The notes beneath the pieces were generated by a model. It was given only the letters and a program-made list of their open reading frames with translations. It made no database searches and was not told where the DNA came from. Below, one piece after another: positions 31,062 to 42,668 of a stretch of 64,000 nucleotides of DNA. The position numbers were made by a program, and so were the translations under genes. Position 1 is the stretch's first letter. Every line of letters starts with the position of its first letter. The DNA is from Clarkia xantiana subsp. parviflora (Eukaryota; Streptophyta; Magnoliopsida; Myrtales; Onagraceae): contig JAPTYO010000017.1 in NCBI GenBank assembly GCA_036873135.1, positions 10,354,001 through 10,418,000 on the forward strand, read 5' to 3'.

Positions 31062-32699
31062 ACCAGGAAGAAGGATGGAACACATATCCTTACAAGTATC
31101 CTTACAAGTATCCTTGCATTTATTCTTGCAAAAATAAACTCCGTAGATAAAGAGGTTATCTAATAGATGACTATATCTCGGTTCTCAAACTATGATCCTA
31201 ACCCGGAGATCCTTGGACTCCGTACTATATATGTAATGAATAACATGTTCATCAGAGATAGGTACACGAAGATTCAAGACAGCGCCATAAAGATTAAGGC
31301 GCATACCTCTACCAAGTACGACACATTGGAGTGTTCACAAACACTCCTTCGCCATCTCACAAGAAAGGAAGGCAACCAAGGATACAAGTCCTAATAGAAT
31401 AAACATCGATAGAAAATCCTGTCATTGAAGTCATGCACCAAGAGAGAAACTCTAGAGATGCAAGATTAGAAAAAGAGATAGTGCAACAACTAGAGTATGA
31501 AAAGGAGATACATCTCCTATCAAGAGCCTTAGGGCAGGATAATAGTTCTACAAGATCAACCAAAGAAGAGCTCAAAAGCTTGGGGAGTAAGGTTTCAAGA
31601 ACGACCCTCACACTAGACGCACATCCCGATCAACCACCTTGTCTGCAAATAATAAGACATTTGACTCTGGCATCCCATCAAGAGGAGAACCCCGATAAAA
31701 GGGGCACTAGAAAAATATCCCGCCTTTAAGGCCATACGCCGAATACATGATGAATGAAGGTTATGACAAAACAAAAAAGGAGGGACTTGTCAGCTCAACA
31801 CACCTCAAACACGTATACGTACGCAATACAAATGCCGCCTCTAACGAAGCTATCCAGCAAGGAATAGCCAATACGGGGACAAACCCATGGAAAATCATGG
31901 AACATCACCTGCAAACCTAGAGGAAGACATCCTTTTTATGTTCAAGTCCTAATTCAAAGAAAGTCTATAATCAAGATTCAAGGTGGGAGGAGCATGACCA
32001 ATGTGACACAACCTAAAGGCATTGAAGAATACTCCAATGTGAAGGAAAAGGCAAACCACACTAAGTGCCACAACACTCCAAGAAGATTATCACAGCCCGG
32101 TCAGACCCCCCCATGCACGAGCAAAGAGCATGGATTAGATTGACTAGTCTGAAACACACCTACGAGATTAACAACTGAAGACACCATTCTATGAGAGAGC
32201 TTTTCAACCTAAAACACAAAGAAGGGGGGAAAGAATTTACAAGCACCCCTAGGATACAAACACTGCCGCATCCTGGGGACACTCATCGCATTCAAACAAG
32301 CAGACAAGGGAGCCCCGAGCATAAGGGGTACCCAACCAAGAAAATGAACGAGGGGCCTTCAACGGCCAAATATGAAAGGCAGTATGACCACCAAGCAACT
32401 TGGGGGGCACCAAACGAATAAGTGCTTGGTAGTCCACCTAAGTGTAAAAGAAGAGATTAGAGACAGAAGATCACAAGAACATGCAATACCACTTCTCCTA
32501 GAAGAGGTCACATAAGAGGAAAACATCCTCAACTCCCTATACGAACTCGTCCTAAGCTGGCAACACACAAACATCGCCCTCGAAAGGTGATCTCCCACAT
32601 TGAAGAAAAAGCATGGTAGCAGGCAATATCATAGAAGGAAAAGTCAAGAAAAGACTCGAAAAGCATACCAAAGACGCACCCTACATGAGAAGCGACACA
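31062..32699 (+). other. Unassigned degenerate interior of Gyp-N1
   Basis: A-rich on the plus strand, no stable frame. One 98-codon stretch (31433-31729) is Lys/Glu-rich and not recognisable. It probably derives from gag, but I cannot show it. Confidence 0.4.
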
Positions 32700-33935
32700 A
32701 GGTAAAGTAATATTCTGAGCCCTCCGGGAGCCAATCCCGCGAACACATTCGATGCCCCAAGAGCGTATCTTGAGAGTAGTTCTAAAACTACGAACCCTGT
32801 GCCCTCCGGGAGCTTATCCCGCAAACAGATTCGACGCCCCCAAGAGCGTATCTTGAGAGTAGTTTTTATACTACGAACTTCGACGCCCCCAAGAGCGTAT
32901 CTTGAGAGTAGTTTTTATACTACGACCTTCGACACCCCCAAGAGCGTATCTTGAGAGTAGTGTTCATACTACGACCTTCGACGCCCCCAAGAGCGTATCT
33001 TGAGAGTAGTTTCTATACTACGACCTTCGACGCACCAAGAGCGTATCTTGAGAGTGGTTTCCAAAAACTACGAATTTCGACGCCCCCAAGAGCGTATCTT
33101 GAGAGTAGTTTCTAAAACTACGACCTTCGACGCCCCCAGGAGCGTATCTTGAGGTAGATTTGCAACCTACCAGATTCGACGCCCCCAAGAGCGTATCTTG
33201 AGGTAGAAAAAACACTACCAGATTCGACGCCCCCAAGAGCGTATCTTGAGGTAGATTTCAAACTACCAGCTTCGACGCCAACCAGGAGCGTATCTTTGGT
33301 CTAACTTGTGCCCTCCGGGAGCCTATCCTGTGAAACGTTAAGTGCCCTCCGAGAGCCAGTCTCGTGAACAGTTTTCGACGCCAACCAGGAGCGTATCTTT
33401 GGTCTAACTTGTGCCCTCTGGGAGCCTATCCTGTGAAACGTTAAGTGCCCTCCGAGAGCCAATCTCGTGAACAGTTTTCGACGCCAACCAGGAGCGTATC
33501 TTTGGTCTAACTTGTGCTCTCCGGGAGCCTATCATGTGAAACGTTAAGTGCCCTCCGAGAGCCAGTCTCGTGAACAGTTTTCGACGCCAACCAGGAGCGT
33601 ATCCTTGGTCTAACTTGTGCCCTCCGGGAGCCTATCCTGTGAAACGTTAAGTGCCCTCCGAGAGCCAGTCTCGTGAACAGTTTTCGACGCCAACCAGGAG
33701 CGTATCTTTGGTCTAACTTGTGCCCTCCGGGAGCCTATCCTGTGAAATGTTAAGTGCCCTCCGAGAGCCAGTCTCGTGAACAGTTTTCGACGCCAACCAG
33801 GAGCGTATCTTTGGTCTAACTTGTGCCCTCCGGGAGCCTATCCTGTGAAACGTTAAGTGCCCTCCGAGAGCCTGTCTCGTGAACAAATTCAACGCCCACC
33901 AAGAGCGTATCTTTGGTCTAACAGTACCATGTATA
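32700..33935. repeat. Gyp-N1 two-level tandem array (~49 bp and 103 bp units)
   Basis: About ten units of roughly 49 bp carry GACGCCCCCAAGAGCGTATC followed by a small inverted repeat (TAGT...ACTA). Then come six units of exactly 103 bp (starts at 33271, 33374, 33477, 33580, 33683, 33786) and a partial one. Both unit types share the core GAGCGTATCTT. The 103-bp unit adds two related segments, GTGCCCTCCGGGAGCC and GTGCCCTCCGAGAGCC. Gyp-N2 has the same array inverted. Confidence 0.95.
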
Positions 33936-34110
33936 CCATTTAAAGGGTATCAGAAGAGATCATCGCACCATACTGAGAAGGATTCCATGAGAAAATAATT
34001 GCAAAGCAAAGTTGTATGAAGAACACATAATGTTTTTTCTTGATGAGATAGCAGGTATGATGTGAAGGAAAACACAAAAGAAAGATAAGGAAAGGAAAGC
34101 ATATACAAAG
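33936..34110 (-). other. Region matching the 3' UTR of the antisense gene
   Basis: Complement of about 33960-34090 matches Gyp-N2 49160-49330 closely (shared AACATTATGTGTTCTTCAT), just beyond the antisense stop there. It lies next to the array in both elements. Confidence 0.65.
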
Positions 34111-35013
34111 GAGAAGTCCATGACCAAAGGATCATATATAGAAGCACTAGAGGTTATCATGAAAAGTAACGGGTTATCCTACCACCCATATCACAAGTCA
34201 AGAGAAGTATCTCAAAGGAACCCAACACCACCAAGAAGAATAGCAAAGACATTAAATCCAAAGTTCAAGGCTCTCATAATAAACTCGACCCATCAAGAAG
34301 AGAGTTGCCTTACAGGTCGCACAAAGCAACCTCCAATAAACGTTATTGTCCTGCACGTCGCCCTCGCGTGACCTATGGTCGTATTAGACTTGAACATCGT
34401 CAAGCACAACTAATGAATGAGACATCTAAAGAGCATAAAGGATACAACATCCGACAAGACGAGACATCGGGACCTAACCCAACAAGCATAGCCTAAACAA
34501 AAAGCAACTATAGCAATGAAGGCTCTCCAACGAGAAAAGAATACTAAAGCGCAACTCCATACATCGTGATGTGGCTCTCATGTCCACATACCTTGAAGTG
34601 GCTATCATGTCCACATACCTTGAAGTGGCTATCATGTCCACACACTACAGAAGGTCTATCACTCCCACACGTCACGAAGTGGCTATCATGTCCACATACC
34701 TCGAAGTGATTATCACGGCAGCACATCGTAAAACATCTGTCAAAGAAATACATTGTAAAGACATCATCCCGACCACGAACATCAAAGGCTACGCCTAGCC
34801 TTAGAAGGAGGTTCAAGAAAAAGGGAAAAACCACAGTCTCCATACGCTCATCAAAGGTAGGCACTTATATTTCAACCCACTGGGGGATACTAGGTAGGAG
34901 ACGTCCTCATTATGAAGACAACCTCCATGTCTCATGAAATCAACCATGAAGCAAAGAATCACGACAAGCACTATTGAGGGCATATAACAAAACGATCCCC
35001 ACAACGATCACAA
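34111..35013. other. Unassigned Gyp-N1 segment with short tandem repeats
   Basis: 34575-34725 holds about five copies of a unit around GTGGCTATCATGTCCACATA. The coiled-coil exon of the antisense gene should lie here by comparison with Gyp-N2, but I do not recognise it. Confidence 0.5.
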
Positions 35014-36100
35014 CTACGATACTAGTAGAGGATAACTCAAGAACAGTCTCCACCAAACTCCCAACCAAGAATTTGCTATCTTAATCAGAACCATGACAAG
35101 AGAAAGGAACCTCAACGAAAGGCGATGATCACACCCATCACCAAAAGAAAAATCTTCAACGCAGGGGTTAATAACATAACCCATAGGAAAGCCAAAGACA
35201 CCTTCAAAAGTCGTCAAATCTACATGAAGATGAAATGAACCTGAGACTCGGCCCCTCGGTTGGGGGGCAGAGGATAGAGAAGAGACATCAAGACCTATGA
35301 TCACCCCATCGCCAGCCACAGGTTGTTTCCCTTTGTCAAGTAAAGAGGGCGCCTCTTCAACCACTACCTCCTTATCATGAGAGGGAGTCAACAAGGAGGC
35401 ACTTGAAGGAGAGCCCATCGCGGTTTCCTTCTCCTTGGCAGCCGAGGGCCCGACCTCAGAGTCAGGTTTCCACGCCTTGGATTTAGATTGACTTGAACTC
35501 TCGCCCACCGCAAGAACCCATTCGGTAACCAGGGGCGAACGTTCTAACAACAAGAAGGAAGCAACATGAGAACAATCATAAGTATATCACAAAGAGAAGA
35601 GAATTGAATGAGAACATACTGGAAGCATTAGCAGCCTTCCCTGACTTAGAAAATTTCTTGGCTTGATAAGCGGAACTAGAGGATCCTTCCCTCTCATCCG
35701 ATTCAACGGTACGTTCGGAACGCTCTGCCTACACCTTATATGTTTCTCCATGAAATCAACCTACAAGGGTTCATACGAGTCCCCGCCTCATACGAGTCCA
35801 CCTCGGACACCCAAGACACAGGACAGTCAGATTTGGTCTGACTACCTTGGAAAACGATCTTCAAGGTCTCCCTGTCTGAAGAAGAAAGCTTCCCAAAAGT
35901 GAGTCATCTATACGAACAACCAACGCAAAGATCGACCCTTACCCATGGAGGGGCGAGATACGCCTACTACGGGGGCAACCTTAACACCAAGGGAAGAGGG
36001 TGAACTTTTAGTTTCCCCAAATGGAGCAACGCTCCAACACATCCGAAGGAAGGGTCAACCCTTAACACATGTCAATAGACCCCTTCGCTCGCAGCGGTAA
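35014..36100 (-). pseudogene. Gyp-N1 antisense gene remnant
   Basis: The minus-strand frame 35553-35014 gives RSPLVTEWVLAVGESSSQSK and KEVVVEEAPSLLDKGKQPV, clearly homologous to the Gyp-N2 antisense protein. An intron with GTATGT and TTAG borders (35619-35544) lies at the same place and phase as the Gyp-N2 intron 47618-47689. Upstream (35620-35700) the KAGASG-type exon and then a decayed ETMKI-like stretch are seen. The N-terminal domain itself is unreadable. Confidence 0.7.
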
Positions 36101-37028
36101 GAAGAAAGCTTGTAAGCATTTTCACCCTCACTTTTATGGGGAACAAATTGCAGGGTAAAGGTCAAGAGCTATACACACGCTCCAACGAATGAAGGAAAAA
36201 TGTTACACATGCCGAAGGTCGAGGTTAATGGACAATGCTCACGCTAGTACGAGGGAGGCGGAACATTGTGTCCCATTGAGTGGCAGAGCTCCCACCCTCA
36301 AGTAAAGGAGAGGTCTATGCTCTCACCTTTGCACTTATACTCATATTCATGATTAACATCTACAGGTACATCAATGTCATCACTCATGCTTATACTCACA
36401 ACCCGTCCATCCATACATACATGTTCATGCTTGCACTCATATGCATGCCCACGTATACACTCCCGTGTGTTCAAACATTTAGACGTCCATGCACATGGCC
36501 GCCATATATTTATGCATACATTCATGACTACAATTGCAGCATGTCTACACCCACTCCCATACTTGTGTTCCTACTTGCATGTATGCTAGTACACATCCTC
36601 ATGTTCATGATATGTCCATGTTCACTCCTAGTTAACATCCTATAGGCATATTTTCTAGTATCCCATACTTAGAAAAATTTCGAACCAAAATTGAAATTTT
36701 TCTTCACTTAGACTAATCCCGGCAGGAAATTGAAGCATGAATCGCTTAGTTGTATTCGTATTGCATTCCTATGCGAGCGTGCATTTTTCGAGTATACGCT
36801 CGTAGCAAAGATAGATTTATTACTCCCACCTCAGACGGACGCGTGCTTAGACACATGTCTGTGCTATTCTGACGTTTACAATTCCTCTATCTCATAAGGC
36901 AGGGGGCAGAGTCAGAGGCACACATCCATGGGTAAGTAAGCATTCAGACGAAAGGTAAAACCCCGGTTTCAAATTGCGCGTGTCATACCATCCTAAAATA
37001 GAGTCAATCAAGGGTTAGGCCATTGGTT
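36101..37028. other. Gyp-N1 region between antisense remnant and polypurine tract
   Basis: 36650-37028 matches the complement of Gyp-N2 45049-45410. 36280-36645 gives a long frame that is only CATACA-rich low-complexity DNA. No gene supported. Confidence 0.5.
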
Positions 37029-37042
37029 GACTCGGGGGCATG
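37029..37042 (+). other. Gyp-N1 polypurine tract
   Basis: GACTCGGGGGCATG immediately before the 3' LTR; the same motif is in Gyp-N2 in complement (45031-45044). Confidence 0.7.
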
Positions 37043-37787
37043 TGATGGATATACGCCCAATTTGAACCCGTTGACCTCCGAATCGTTTTATTTTTATCAC
37101 CCCGTTAATGATTGTAAATCGAAACTTCAACCCGAACACTTCGCGAAAACACCAACGGTCCGGACGAGGCCGAAGCGCTCGTCCGGCCAAGTTAGACTCA
37201 CCTAGGTGAGGTCGGGTGGGCCAACCCGATCTCCCCTAGGGGAGATAGGGTTGGCCAACCCTATCTCCCCTAGGAGGGGTTGGGTGGCCTCACCCAACCC
37301 CTACCCTTGGGGGTCGGATTTTCCTTCCCCCCAAGGGCCCCGGCACCACTCTTGGACTCCTATACTCGGTTTATTTCCGCCAACCTTCTCTGTATCCTAA
37401 GGTCTTAATTACGTACTTAAAGGTTAATTAACTGTGTTTAAAGGTTAACGATGTCATTAAGCCACCTTAATGACATCGTTGCCTATAAATACCACACCTC
37501 CACTATTCATTCGATCATCTTGGCAAGTTGCATAATTTTGCTCTGACATCTCTCTAGCTTTATCTCTCTAAAACCGTACTGACTTAGGCATCGGAGAGGG
37601 TTCATCAGGCACCACCCCCCCTCTGTGCCTGGTATTGCCCCTCTTGCAGGGCGAGAAGAGAAGAGAAGCTAAGGACGGAAGGACACAAGCTAGGACAGCA
37701 CAACCCGAGAGCATCGAACCGCAACATCTCCAGTGAGGAACGAGACTTAAGTCGACCGCCCGTTGACCCTAGACTCGGAACCTAACA
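37043..37787 (+). repeat. Gyp-N1 3' LTR
   Basis: Same ends as the 5' LTR, 35 bp shorter in the palindromic block. Followed by gaacc. Confidence 0.95.
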
Positions 37788-39120
37788 GAACCAACCGACC
37801 ACCAATAAACCAATGTAAGATTGTTTTGAAAGAGTTCACATCACCGTCGTCTTCTATCCAATAGATCAGTCTTTTAAAACGGCTTTAATCGAAAATTACC
37901 GGAATGGGGATTTTAAAACATGCATACCCGATCTTGTCTTTCCCAAGGCCCTTTTTATTTTGAAAAAAAATATTAAGATGATTTCACTCATGCATATCTA
38001 ATTCTACTATCCACGTAAATTATCATACACCAGTAACATTCATCATACCAACCACACTCATGCTTACGCGTCATGCGTCTAATGTTCCGAGGAACTCATG
38101 CGTGTATATATAATTTTACTTCCAGGTAAATTATCAAATGCGGCTACATCCTCAACATTCTACCATATGTGTCAAACAAGAAACTTCCACATCAATCATA
38201 CATATTTGGCGACTGGTTTTCTATTTTTAAAAATGATTTTAAACATAAGGGGCTGATTTGCAATTCATACTTATATTCAGTTACGCAACATTCTAGACAT
38301 GAATCCTAGGCATTTCAAACCATCACAGCATGTCTATCCTAGTGTTCTAGTGCGCATCTATATATTTAACCAGGGCTCCGCCCCCAACATGCATTATCCA
38401 GCTAGCTTGACTCATTCAAGATGACAGTTCTAATCATGCATAAATATATATTGAATAATAAACAATTGCAATTGAGCCAACTTATTAATCCAATCCCAAA
38501 ACATATATCTCCGAGATCCATCCCCATAATCGAAACAAGGCATAAAGGTTATTAACCCTTGAGCACTGTGTAGGCCATTTTAAGGTTCAAAACATTTGGA
38601 TTTTAAAACTTGACCTCCCTATTTTAATTGAATTGAATTCGGTTATGAAAAAATCAGTTCGGTTCAGTCAATTTCGGTCCGGTTTTGTTCAGTTCGGTCC
38701 AAAAATTCCGGTTCGGGTCCAGTCCGATGTGAAATCCGGTTTGGTTCGGTCCTGTTTTAATTTCAAAATCTGGTTCGGTCCAAGCCGGTCCAGTAAAATA
38801 GGGTTCGGTTCGGTTCAACACACAAAACCGGTTCGGTTAGATCCACTTAGTTACCCTGGTCCGACTCGTCCCTATTAGGTCGAACCGATTGAGAAAACCT
38901 GGTTCGGTTCAATTCGTCCCAGTTTGACATATTGGACCGGCCCAATAATTAAAACTAAAAAGTTTGGACCGAAATGTTTACATGTGGCCTAAGTAGGGTT
39001 TTGAAGTCCACTAAAAATATTTAACTTAGCCACCAATTAAGATTAACTATATAAAATAATTTCCAATATATATATATATATTTATTTATTGCCAAGATTC
39101 TATCTTTAAGATTAATCAAT

Positions 39121-39183
<63 letters not shown>

Positions 39184-39193
39184 AAAATTCGGC

Positions 39194-41490
39194 TAGCATC
39201 AACGTGACAAGTGGTATCAGAGCCAAACTTCTTGTAACCAACGAAGATCATGGCCGGAGGTAGCAAGACCAACACGAGCAAGAATGCCGACAAGTCTGTT
39301 GAGGTGCTCGTCACTGAGGAACATGCGAAGATCCGTTCGAAGGACCTGGTGGTTGGACTGGAGAAGCGTGTGGCGAAGATTGAGGATGCTCTAGACGAGG
39401 ATCGAGAGCAGATGGAGAATTCTGTCAACCGCTTGGATCAGGTGGAGCTCCTGGTTAAGTCCAATGAAGAAACCAGGGTGGAAGGGATGGAAGCGGTAAG
39501 TGCTCGTGACAACTTGTTACAGGGGCGGATCGATGAGTTACGGAAGAAGCTTGAAGAGATGCATGGAGAGCTGTCCAAATGCCATACAGCGATGGCTAGA
39601 GGACTCATCCACATGCAGCACTCTCCCCACCCGGATGCTGTGAAGCCGCCAAAGTTCAAGGGCGAGCATTCGGCAAATGAGGTGGACAACTTCATCTACT
39701 TGATGGAGCAGTACTTGCGCTTGATGCAAATCAAGGATGAGGCGATTAAGGTAAGCACTGCTGCATCGTATCTTGTTGATGATGCCTTGATGTGGTGGAG
39801 GAATAGGTCTTATGATGAAGAAGACGAATCCATCACGACCTTTGAGGAGTTCAAGGCTGAATTTCGCAAGACGTTCTACCCCGAGTATGTCGTGGATGAG
39901 GCGTGGAGCAAGTTGCGACATCTCGCGCAGAAGAACAGCATGAGGGACTACGTTCGTGAGTTCCAAAGGATCAGAATTTCAATCCCAAAGCTGGACGCGA
40001 AGGAAGGTTTCCGCCACTTTGCGGATGGGGTCAAGCCGTGGGCCAAACTGGAGTTGCAGCGACGGGGAATTAGGGAGTTGAAGGAAGCCTTACGAGTTTG
40101 CGAGGCCATGGTCTAGTATACGCGGGAAAGCAATACCGAGGCCAAGGTGACAAGCAAAGCCACTGGTGGGGGAGACGTCCCTAAGAAGCCGCAGCAACAA
40201 GACAAAGGGAAGTCCGTTCAAACGGACAACTCGAACCAAGAGAAGCGCATCTTCAAGTGCTTCCGGTGTGGTGGGAATAATCACACGGCCAAATTCTGTC
40301 CCGAGAAGCAAAAGCTCGCCGCCATAGCTCGCGATGAAGAGCCTGAGGAGGACGAGACAAGACTTGGGGCAATCAAGTTGTTGGGCTCAATCAAAAGTCC
40401 GACAAGAAGGGGTTGATGTTCGTGGACGTCAAGATCGCGGGCACTCCCATGAACGCACTAGTGGATACGGGTGCGACGGATCTCTTTATCTCCATGGAAG
40501 CCGCTAAGAAGGTGGGACTTAAAGTGGACAAGCAGCCGACTTGGTTAAAGACGGTGAACTCCAAGGAAATCCCAACCGGTGGCATGGCGAGGGATGTTGA
40601 GATGAATATCGGGCCTTGGTCCGGAAAGCAAAACATTGAGGTAATTCCACTTGATGACTATGATTTTGTTATTGGGATGGAGTTCCTTGATCGGATTAAT
40701 GCACTATTGGTTCCATTCCAAAATGCCATATGTGTATTCGATCCGAATTGCCAATGCGTGGTGCCGGTGAAGCGCATGAGGGGTCGTGGCTCGAAGATGC
40801 TTTCAGCCATGCAGCTGAATCGGGGAGTGAAGAAGGGTGAAATGACATTCCTTGCTACCTTGAAGGAGGAGGAACCACGTGGAGAAGGAGATGTGCCGAA
40901 GGAAGTTCAAGAAGTCCTTGACACATTTGCCGATACCATGCCCAACAAGTTTCCCCAGAAGCTGCCACCGAAGAGAGAGGTGGACCATCAGATCGAGCTA
41001 GTCCCAAACGCTCGACCCCCTACAATGACGCCGTATCGCATGGCATCTCTGGAGTTGGAGGAATTGAGGAAGCAGCTCAAGGATCTGCTTGATGCGGGGC
41101 ACATTCAGCCATCGAAGTCCCCGTATGGTGCGCCCATCTTGTTCCAAAAGAAGCACGATGGTTCTCTCCGCATGTGCATCGATTATCGAGCCTTAAACAA
41201 GCTGACGGTGAAGAGCAAGTACCCCATCCCACTCATTGCGGACTTGTTTGATCAGTTGGGCGGGGCGCGATGGTTCACAAAGTTGGATCTACATTCTGGC
41301 TATTATCAAGTTCGGATCGCCGAGGAGGATGTCCCAAAGACAGCGTGTGTGACGCGTTATGGGAGTTACGAGTTCTTGGTGATGCCGTTCGGATTGACCA
41401 ATGCGCCAGCGACATTCTGTACCTTGATGCAAAAGGTATTGCAGCCATTTATTGATCGATTTGTGGTTGTATACCTTGATGACATTGTTA
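39194..41490 (+). mobile_element. Chromovirus-like gypsy fragment (primer site to RT)
   Basis: Starts with about 18 bp that look like an LTR end (ACGTGACA), then the primer site TGGTATCAGAGCC, gag, zinc knuckle, protease and the first half of RT. It ends abruptly just after YLDDIV, where Cop-C leader sequence resumes. The LTR body, RNase H and integrase are missing. No target duplication is visible. Confidence 0.8.
39250..40410 (+). pseudogene. Chromovirus-like gag
   Basis: ATG at 39250 shortly after the primer site. 288 codons to a TAG at 40114, then the same frame continues at 40117-40416. The N-terminal part is a coiled coil (about residues 20-120), followed by a retrotransposon gag domain (YLVDDALMWWRNRS, FRKTFYPEYVVDEAW) and a zinc knuckle CFRCGGNNHTAKFC (CX2CX4HX4C). 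One stop and one later frameshift make it a pseudogene. It would form the particle and bind RNA. Confidence 0.88.
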
Positions 41491-41492
41491 TA
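40411..41492 (+). pseudogene. Chromovirus-like protease and truncated RT
   Basis: Frame from 40413. [11 protein letters not shown] is the protease active site (residues about 16-26), and [12 protein letters not shown] is the flap-side motif. RT follows from about residue 185: [48 protein letters not shown] and [11 protein letters not shown]. Homology stops there and the last codons are copia leader. The first two RT Asp positions and YLDD are intact, but thumb, RNase H and integrase are absent. Confidence 0.9.
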
Positions 41493-42072
41493 TATTTTAT
41501 TTATTGTCAATATCTTTAATAGTAAATCACATATATTGACAATATATTTTCTCAATCTTTTAGGAAAATAAATATATCAATAATATCTTTAACCGTATTA
41601 AATATTTAGATTTATTGATAGTTATATATATTTCTGTATATTATTGTGAATCTATCCTAATGTTTCTAATTTAATATATATTGTTACCTAGAATAAAAAA
41701 GTAAAATATGGTAAACTATATATTATTAATTTCGGCTGAAATTAGCTTTCTTGGAGCCTAAGAAATTAAAATTTTGACCTTGTAATTTTAGGGATTGGCC
41801 GAAATAAACACTAAATTGGAAACAAGTGGTCAAATTTCAAGATCAAATTTGAATAAGATCTACAATCCGATGTTTGATTTTGATAAATATCATCTTTTTC
41901 ATGAACATGAACATCAAATTTCCTAAGAACATCATGAAAATTTCGGACCACCATTAACCCCAAAAAATCGAAAATTTTAAAAACTCACATTAGAATTTTC
42001 GGTCCAAACTAAAATTTTCAAAAAACCCAATTTATCAAAACCATGAACTCCTAACACAGGCTCTGAAAAAAC

Positions 42073-42668
42073 TGTTGGATTACGGGGAGTAATCACTACG
42101 GATACTATAACATGGTAAATGCTAGTAATCGATATTACGCAGCGGAAGATTCGCACATACCTCACAAGTAGTCTGTTGTCCCAAGATCTTTGCAGAAGGG
42201 AGTTCACGGTCCTTCGGTCTGCACCTAGAGGTTCTTGTGAAGGAAGCCCTACGTGGTATATTCTCTATAGCAAAGCCTCAAATTGATTCTTGGCAAGGGA
42301 CGAATCTCCGGAGTGTTTGCTCGAAGGCAAATTGGCACACCCTTGGTGTCTATGTGGTTTGACCGAACTAGGGTGTTATGGGGGAGAGTTTTTTCTCTCT
42401 AAAACACTCCAAGGAAGGATTAAGTATTAACCTAATAAAACCCATAACACCCCATATATATAGGAGGAGTAAAGTGGACATAAGTCCACTTCACCCCTCA
42501 CTAATATTCGGCCGGCCTATGTATAGGGAGGCCCAAATTTTGGGCCTCTCGTGTCAACTGGGATTTGGGTTTGGCCCAATGTCCTAATGTGACATGTACC
42601 CAATTAACTTAGGTAACATGTACATATAATGGGCTTCCATTTACGGCGCCCATCACCATATGCTTACA
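42073..42668 (-). repeat. Cop-C 5' LTR
   Basis: TGTTGGATTACGGGG to CATATGCTTACA, 596 bp. It has the conserved inverted repeat next to the TATA region (42469-42479 and 42484-42494, one mismatch). By eye it is closer to the Cop-E LTR than to the Cop-C 3' LTR. Confidence 0.85.

Larger units (their letters stand above)
28447..37787 (+). mobile_element. Gyp-N1: non-autonomous gypsy-type element with tandem array
   Basis: Flanked by gaacc duplications (28442-28446, 37788-37792). LTRs are 780 and 745 bp; outside a palindromic block that differs by about 35 bp I see about ten mismatches, so it is young. The interior has a protease-like frame, scrambled gag and protease remnants, a two-level tandem array and the remains of an antisense gene. 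No RT, RNase H or integrase can be found. It is the same family as Gyp-N2 and the solo LTR at 54916-55749. Confidence 0.92.
37793..42072 (-). other. Cop-C leader (complement), with foreign fragment
   Basis: Matches the Cop-D leader in reverse: CCAATAAACCAATG near the gag end, a degenerate GGTTCGGTCC tract (about 38630-38945), a TA/TG tract (39061-39182), and after the chromovirus fragment the stretch 41491-42060 ending at a decayed primer site (GGCTCTGA near 42060). No coding sequence of its own. Confidence 0.75.
2809..42668 (-). mobile_element. Cop-C: decayed Ty1/copia retrotransposon hosting nested insertions
   Basis: Minus-strand element. 3' LTR 2809-3407, pol 4541-7975, gag 7976-8674 continued at 28250-28309, leader 37793-42072 and 5' LTR 42073-42668. 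The parts join when Cop-D (8675-28249), Gyp-N1 (28447-37787) and a chromovirus fragment (39194-41490) are removed. Its two LTRs differ clearly by eye, and the flanks (tatat at 2804-2808, aaggg at 42669-42673) do not form a duplication. Either the element is old with rearranged ends, or the two LTRs came from different copies by recombination. Confidence 0.75.

Noticed and set aside
32700..33935. CRISPR-like array
   Set aside because: Units are directly adjacent without unique spacers, and the setting is plant retrotransposon DNA; it is an ordinary tandem array.
36280..36645. 121-codon frame with hydrophobic stretches suggesting a membrane protein
   Set aside because: Built from CATACA/TCATGT low-complexity DNA, no conserved counterpart in Gyp-N2.
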